A stretch of DNA of 64,000 nucleotides, from contig BRKX01000018.1 of the NCBI GenBank assembly GCA_026008535.1, forward strand, positions 17,616,088 through 17,680,087, in the 5' to 3' direction. This document shows positions 59,994 through 64,000 of the stretch, in pieces. The translations under genes were made by a program, and so were the position numbers. Source of the DNA: Perilla frutescens (taxonomy: Eukaryota; Streptophyta; Magnoliopsida; Lamiales; Lamiaceae). The notes under the pieces were generated by a model that made no database searches, was not told the origin of the DNA, and saw only the letters and a program-made list of their open reading frames with translations. The stretch's first letter is position 1, and the number at the start of each line of letters is the position of its first letter.

Positions 59994-60860
59994 CTACTTC
60001 ACTTAGAGTCCTAGGAAGAATGTCATTTCTCCCATCATGCTCATCTCAAATTCGCTTTGCATCAGTTGAGCGAATTGTGTGCATAGATCTTTGCGTTTTG
60101 ATCCAAAAATTATGTTATCCACATAAATTTGAACCATCAAGATCTCAGTTAATCATTCTATTCGGAATAGAGTTCGATCAATGACTCCTTTTTGAAATTC
60201 ATTTTTCAGCAAAAATGTTGTGAGAGTTTCATAGCACGCTCTAGGAGCTTGTTTCAGTCCATAGAGGGCCTTCTTCAGTTTGAAGACTTGATCACCAATT
60301 TCAAACCCTGGCGGTTGCTCGACATACACGTCCTCCTTGAGCATTCCTTGAAGAAAAGCACTCTTGACATCCATTTGGTAGACTGTGAAATTGAAGTGAG
60401 CTGCATAGGCTAGGAACAGTCTGATGGCTTCCAATCTTGCAACTGGTGTGAATGTCTCATCAAAGTCAATCCCTTTACTTTGTGAGTATCCTTTGGCTAC
60501 CAGTCTAGCCTTGTTTCTTGTGATCACTCCTTGTTCATCCAGTTTGTTGCGAAAAACCCATTTTGTGCCAATGACCTTCTAGGTTTTTGGTCTATCAACA
60601 AGAAACCATACGTCATTCCTCGTGAACTGATTCAGTTCTTCTTGCATGGCCATGATCCAGTCTGAATCTTCTAAGGCTTCTTTGACGTTTGCTGGTTCAG
60701 TTTGAGATATGAAGCATGTGAATAATGCATGCTCAGTTGAACTTCTAGTTTGAACTCGACTTCTTGGGTCTCCAACTATCTTGTTAGTTGGGTGGCTTCG
60801 GAGCCATTTAGGCAAGATAGCTTCAGCTGGTTCTTCTGTTGTGACGTCATCAGTCACCCT
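59994..60860 (-). pseudogene. Reverse transcriptase region of S2
   Basis: Open pieces at 60857-60579 (linker with KEALEDSDWIMAMQEELNQF) and 60527-60153 (KARLVAKGYSQ, FTPVARLEAIRLFLAY, YQMDVKSAFLQG, YGLKQAPRACYE). The catalytic box at 60126-60115 reads YVDN instead of YVDD. Stops occur at about 60579, 60153 and 60000. Confidence 0.9.
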
Positions 60861-61900
60861 TTCATCAGTTGGTTCGGCATTTTCATCAGTTCTTCCCCTG
60901 TTTCAGTTGTGGGGTTTATGGTCTCAGCACGATTTGTGTCTTCATTGACCACATTGTTCTCAACTGGTTTAGTACCAGTTTCATTACCTTCTTCTAATGA
61001 AACTTCAAGCCGCTCTGGAACAATGTGATCCACATAGTTCTGTGAGTTCTCAATTTCACTAAGTAGTACTTGAACTGATGTGTCTATTCTTTCTTTGTTT
61101 CTGTACTCATTCGCAAATTCATCAAATACCACATGACATGTTATTTCCACAACAAGAGTTTGTTTATTGAACACTCTGTAAGCTTGTGCATGAAGAGAGT
61201 TATACCCAAGAAATATTCCCTCATCAGCTTTAGCACTAAAAGCTTTCAATTGAGTCTTGCCATTGTTGTGAATATAACATTTACAGCTAAATATTTTAAA
61301 ATATGAGATAGAAGGCTTACGAACCTTATACAGCTCATAGGGTGTTTTGTCATGGGCTGCTACAATGGCACTTCAATTTTGAGTATGGCAAGCTGTGTTG
61401 ACTGCTTCAGCCCAGTACCCCTCAGCTATGTTGGCATCAGCTATCATTGCTTGACCTGCTTCTTTGAGTGTCTGGTTACACCGTTCGGCTACACCATTTT
61501 GTTGTGGAGTTCTTGCAACTGAGTGTTCATGAGTGATTCCAAGCTGGTTGAGAAAGCTGATCATTTGCTGATTTACAAATTCAGTTCCATTGTCGGAGTG
61601 AATCCTTTGAACTGATCTTTCCTTTTCAGTTTGTAGCCTTCTGATCAACGCCATTAGCTTGTCATAAGTTTCATCTTTTCTCCTCAAGAATTCCACCCAT
61701 GTATATCTTGAGAAATGATCAACTACTACAAGAGTGAATCTTTTGCCTTTTGGAGTTTGTGGTCTAACTGGACAAAACAAATCCATATGTAGCAGTTGGA
61801 GGCAGTCAGTTGTTCCTGGTGGATGATTCCTATTCTTGAATGATGATTTCACTTGCTTCCCTTTTTGACATGGCCCGCATACGCCTGTTTTCTTGTATAT
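60861..61900 (-). pseudogene. Integrase region of S2
   Basis: The piece 61852-61373 covers the catalytic core: HMDLFCPVRP with the first Asp, VDHFSRYTWVEFL, HSDNGTEF with the second Asp and TPQQNGVAERCNQT with the Glu, so the DDE triad is intact. 61249-60854 is the C-terminal part with EGIFLGYN and VVFDEFANEY. A break separates them between 61370 and 61250. The zinc-binding N-terminus lies at 61860-61980 and is interrupted. Confidence 0.88.
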
Positions 61901-62450
61901 TTCCTTAGTAAGCCCCTCAACTAGCTCTTTCTTGACTAGATAGTTGATTGTTTTGAAGTTGAGGTGGTTCAGTCATCGATGTCATAGCAAGCTTGCTTCA
62001 GTTGATCCTTTTGAAAGAAAGCAAGATTCTGAGTAGCCGGTTGACCAGTCAACAATGTACATGTTGCCTCTCCTTATGCCAGTGAGAAAAATTACTCCAG
62101 TTGACTTGTCTCTTATGCTGCAGGAGTTTTTGGTGAAGTCAACTGAGTAGCCATTGTCACACAGCTGGCTGATACTGAGTAATTTATGTTTTAGTCCATC
62201 CACGTGGGAGACTCCATTTACTACTACTTTTCCTTTGACCACGAACCCTTCTCCAATGGTTCGGCTTTTAGAGTTGTCTCCAAATGTTACAAGTGGACCT
62301 TTGACTTTTTCATAACCGTCGAGATCTTCTCTGTCTCCGGTCATGTGCTTGGAGCACCCACTAGATACCAAATGTCTTCGGCTTTCTTCATAGATAGGAT
62401 GCTCTTGTCCTGCAAAAACAAGGTTTAGCATTTAGGGACCCGTTTCATAT
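61901..62450 (-). pseudogene. Protease and pre-integrase region of S2
   Basis: The frame 62431-61982 contains SGCSKHMTGD, VTFGDNSKSRTIGEG, VNGVSHVDG and KLLSISQLCDNGYSVDF. The codon for the catalytic Asp expected before SGCS is missing and the frame changes there (about 62365), so the protease is dead in this copy. Confidence 0.8.
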
Positions 62451-64000
62451 TGGGTCCTTGTTGATACATCAAGCTTTTTGGGATCCAAACTTGCCAAACT
62501 TTTGGCTTTTTATCACTCAGAGAATCAACTGATTTAGATCATTTGATCAGTTTTGACTTTCTTTCAACTCTTCTAGAATCAGTCGAATGATACCTGTGTT
62601 GAAAGTTAGTAGGATAAAACAATTTAACTAACACAGTTATCTCGATATTTTTGAGTTTTTCTATTAGGCCAGTGCCTTGTGTGTTTCCAGTTTACTGGAT
62701 TAAACCATTTTGGATCAGTTCTTGGTTCATTTCTGAAATCAAGATACTCATTATAGTGATGATAGGGTTGAAATAAGTTTCTTTGATCTCTTCTAGAAGT
62801 GCTTTGATTAAACTGCTTAGCAGGGTAGGCTTGAGATCTAAACTGGTATTTCTTAAAATGAACTGATCTATCAATTTGCCTTGGTGGCATTCTGTTCTGA
62901 GCTGGTGGTCTTTGTTGAACTGGAGGCTTTGAACGAGTGGATTGACTTGAGTGAACTGATGGTCTTGGCTGGAAATTGGGCTTCAGCTGACCTGGTGTTT
63001 TTGGTTGGTAGAACTGACCAAATTGTCTAGGTTGAGTTTGAGGATTTTTCAATATTCCTTTTTCTTTGGTTGGCTCAGCTAGCTGATCATAAGATCTAGT
63101 GAACCCTTTTAGGATTCCCTTATCACTGGGTTGAGCAACTTCTTTTCCTTTCTCTAGGGCAGTGAACCTGCTATATCCTAGACCTGAGTTGCTAGTTCCA
63201 GTTCTTTGCTGATTTAATATCTCATCTAGAGTTTGAGATCCCTTTTTGAACTTCAGTGTTACTTTTTCTTTCTCATGGATCTCTTGCTTGAGTTTTTGAT
63301 TTTCAACTTCTAGATCAACAGTTCTCAATTTCAATTTTTCAAATTCTATAAACTAAGACTCAAGATAATTCAATCTTTCATGATCAATGTTCAGTTTCCT
63401 AACTCTATTTCTCAGTTCATCATTTTCATCTTTCAGTTCAACATGCAAGCAAGATATTGAAGCTAATTGGTCTTATAGCATCGTAAGTTTCATAGCAAGT
63501 TCATTACTAGAGACAGTTGCTTCATTGATGTGATAGAAGGAGGTTTGAGAATCAGCTGTACTAACCTCTTCATCATTGTCAGCCATGAGGCAGAATAGCG
63601 CTTCATCGTCTGAGCTGTAGCCGTCATAATCAATTCCAGATGGATAGTCTGAATCGTCTAGCACGGCATTCTCATAATTTGCAACCATTGCTTTTCTTTT
63701 AAAGAAGCTTCTCCTCACCTTGGCTTTCTTGTCTTCAGGGAGCTCTGGACATTCATATCTGTAATATCCTTGTTTGTGGCAGTGAAAACACTCTCCAAGG
63801 TTTCGGTTGCCACTTCTTAAGGGTTCAGCTGACCGTTCAGCTGGTTGATGAGTTCTTTCATCTTTTGGGATTTCATCAGTTTGAAGTAGAACTGATTGTT
63901 TATCCCGAACTCTCTTCAACTTTTCTAGCAACCTAGTAACTGATTGGATTTGATCATTAATGTCATTAATTAGATTCTCCTTCTTGTCAATTGCTTTTCT
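62451..64000 (-). pseudogene. gag of S2 (C-terminal part, runs off the window)
   Basis: Open from the right edge to 63473: a Lys/Glu-rich segment, then the zinc knuckle CFHCHKQGYYRYEC (Cys-x2-Cys-x4-Tyr-x4-Cys: the usual His is Tyr), EDKKAKVRRSFFKRKAM and the acidic GIDYDGYSSDDEALFCLM. After a stop and a coiled-coil-like stretch with further stops, the frame 63334-62624 is a basic, Pro/Gln-rich segment (QTQPRQFGQFYQPK..., PPVQQRPPAQNR) and ends VNWKHTRHW. The N-terminal half, 5' leader and LTR are outside the window. Confidence 0.82.

Larger units (their letters stand above)
49345..64000 (-). mobile_element. Sirevirus-like Ty1/copia element S2 with three extra genes
   Basis: The element is read on the - strand from beyond the right edge: gag, protease, integrase, reverse transcriptase, RNase H (to 59156), then about 8 kb of sequence with three additional sense genes (58254-51554), two polypurine tracts and the 3' LTR (51039-49345). 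The Sirevirus assignment rests on the SKKQ / CCAQILWMKQQLKDY / RTKHIDITHHFIRDH RNase H signature, the gag with CCHC and SSDDEALFCLM, the multiple PPTs and the extra ORF after pol, all known features of that lineage. Many frames are broken. The 5' LTR and PBS are outside the window, so the second target duplication cannot be checked. Confidence 0.88.

Overview
The window is a repeat-dominated piece of a flowering-plant nuclear genome, very probably a eudicot. The evidence is one recognisable plant-specific host gene (a MINI ZINC FINGER, MIF, gene at 33498-33767), plant Ty1/copia retrotransposons primed by initiator tRNA-Met, CACTA, hAT and Stowaway-type DNA elements, and long AT-rich intergenic DNA with AT, AC, AG and AAT microsatellites. 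I cannot fix the species. I see no rRNA, tRNA or CRISPR.

Layout. 1-1389: 3' end of a copia element with its LTR, which carries three hairpin-forming repeats. 2495-4413: a non-autonomous DNA transposon with terminal inverted repeats (TIRs) and inverted arrays of a short motif. 5842-6231: a MITE. About 6230-11360: LTR-like and dispersed repeat debris. About 11365-20371: a decayed Sirevirus-like copia (S1, + strand) split by a 3.2-kb CACTA element (15505-18750, target duplication TTG) and followed by a solo LTR (20372-21439, target duplication AAATC). 21445-33270: AT-rich DNA with several MITEs and a possible two-exon gene fragment (27506-25949, - strand). 33279-33767: the MIF gene and its promoter. 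33768-37685: intergenic DNA and a dispersed repeat. 37686-47546: a complete but decayed copia (call it A, - strand) with two LTRs, target duplication CAATG, primer-binding site (PBS) and polypurine tract (PPT); a solo LTR of another family sits in its right LTR (45527-46811, target duplication CATTC). 49345-64000: the 3' two thirds of a second Sirevirus-like copia (S2, - strand), whose gag continues past the right edge.

The most unusual region is 51554-58254 in S2. Between pol and the 3' LTR lie three diverged tandem copies of an extra gene (aORF A, B, C, all sense with pol). Each starts with a similar Met-Ala-Asp/Glu N-terminus, shares an N-terminal domain resembling the 'putative plant transposon protein' family and a tryptophan-rich C-terminal motif, and has its own promoter-like upstream block. 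Closer to the LTR are an extra polypurine tract, several copies of a motif identical to the 3' end of initiator tRNA-Met, and, inside the LTR, nine copies of a 44-bp repeat. S1 and S2 belong to the same family by LTR end and protein similarity; both are broken at the protease active site and have lost the second Asp of the reverse transcriptase YVDD box.

Relative order of insertion: S1 before the CACTA and before the solo LTR at 20372; the dispersed repeat before element A; element A before the solo LTR at 45527. The only gene likely to be functional for the plant is MIF. All retroelement reading frames are broken.
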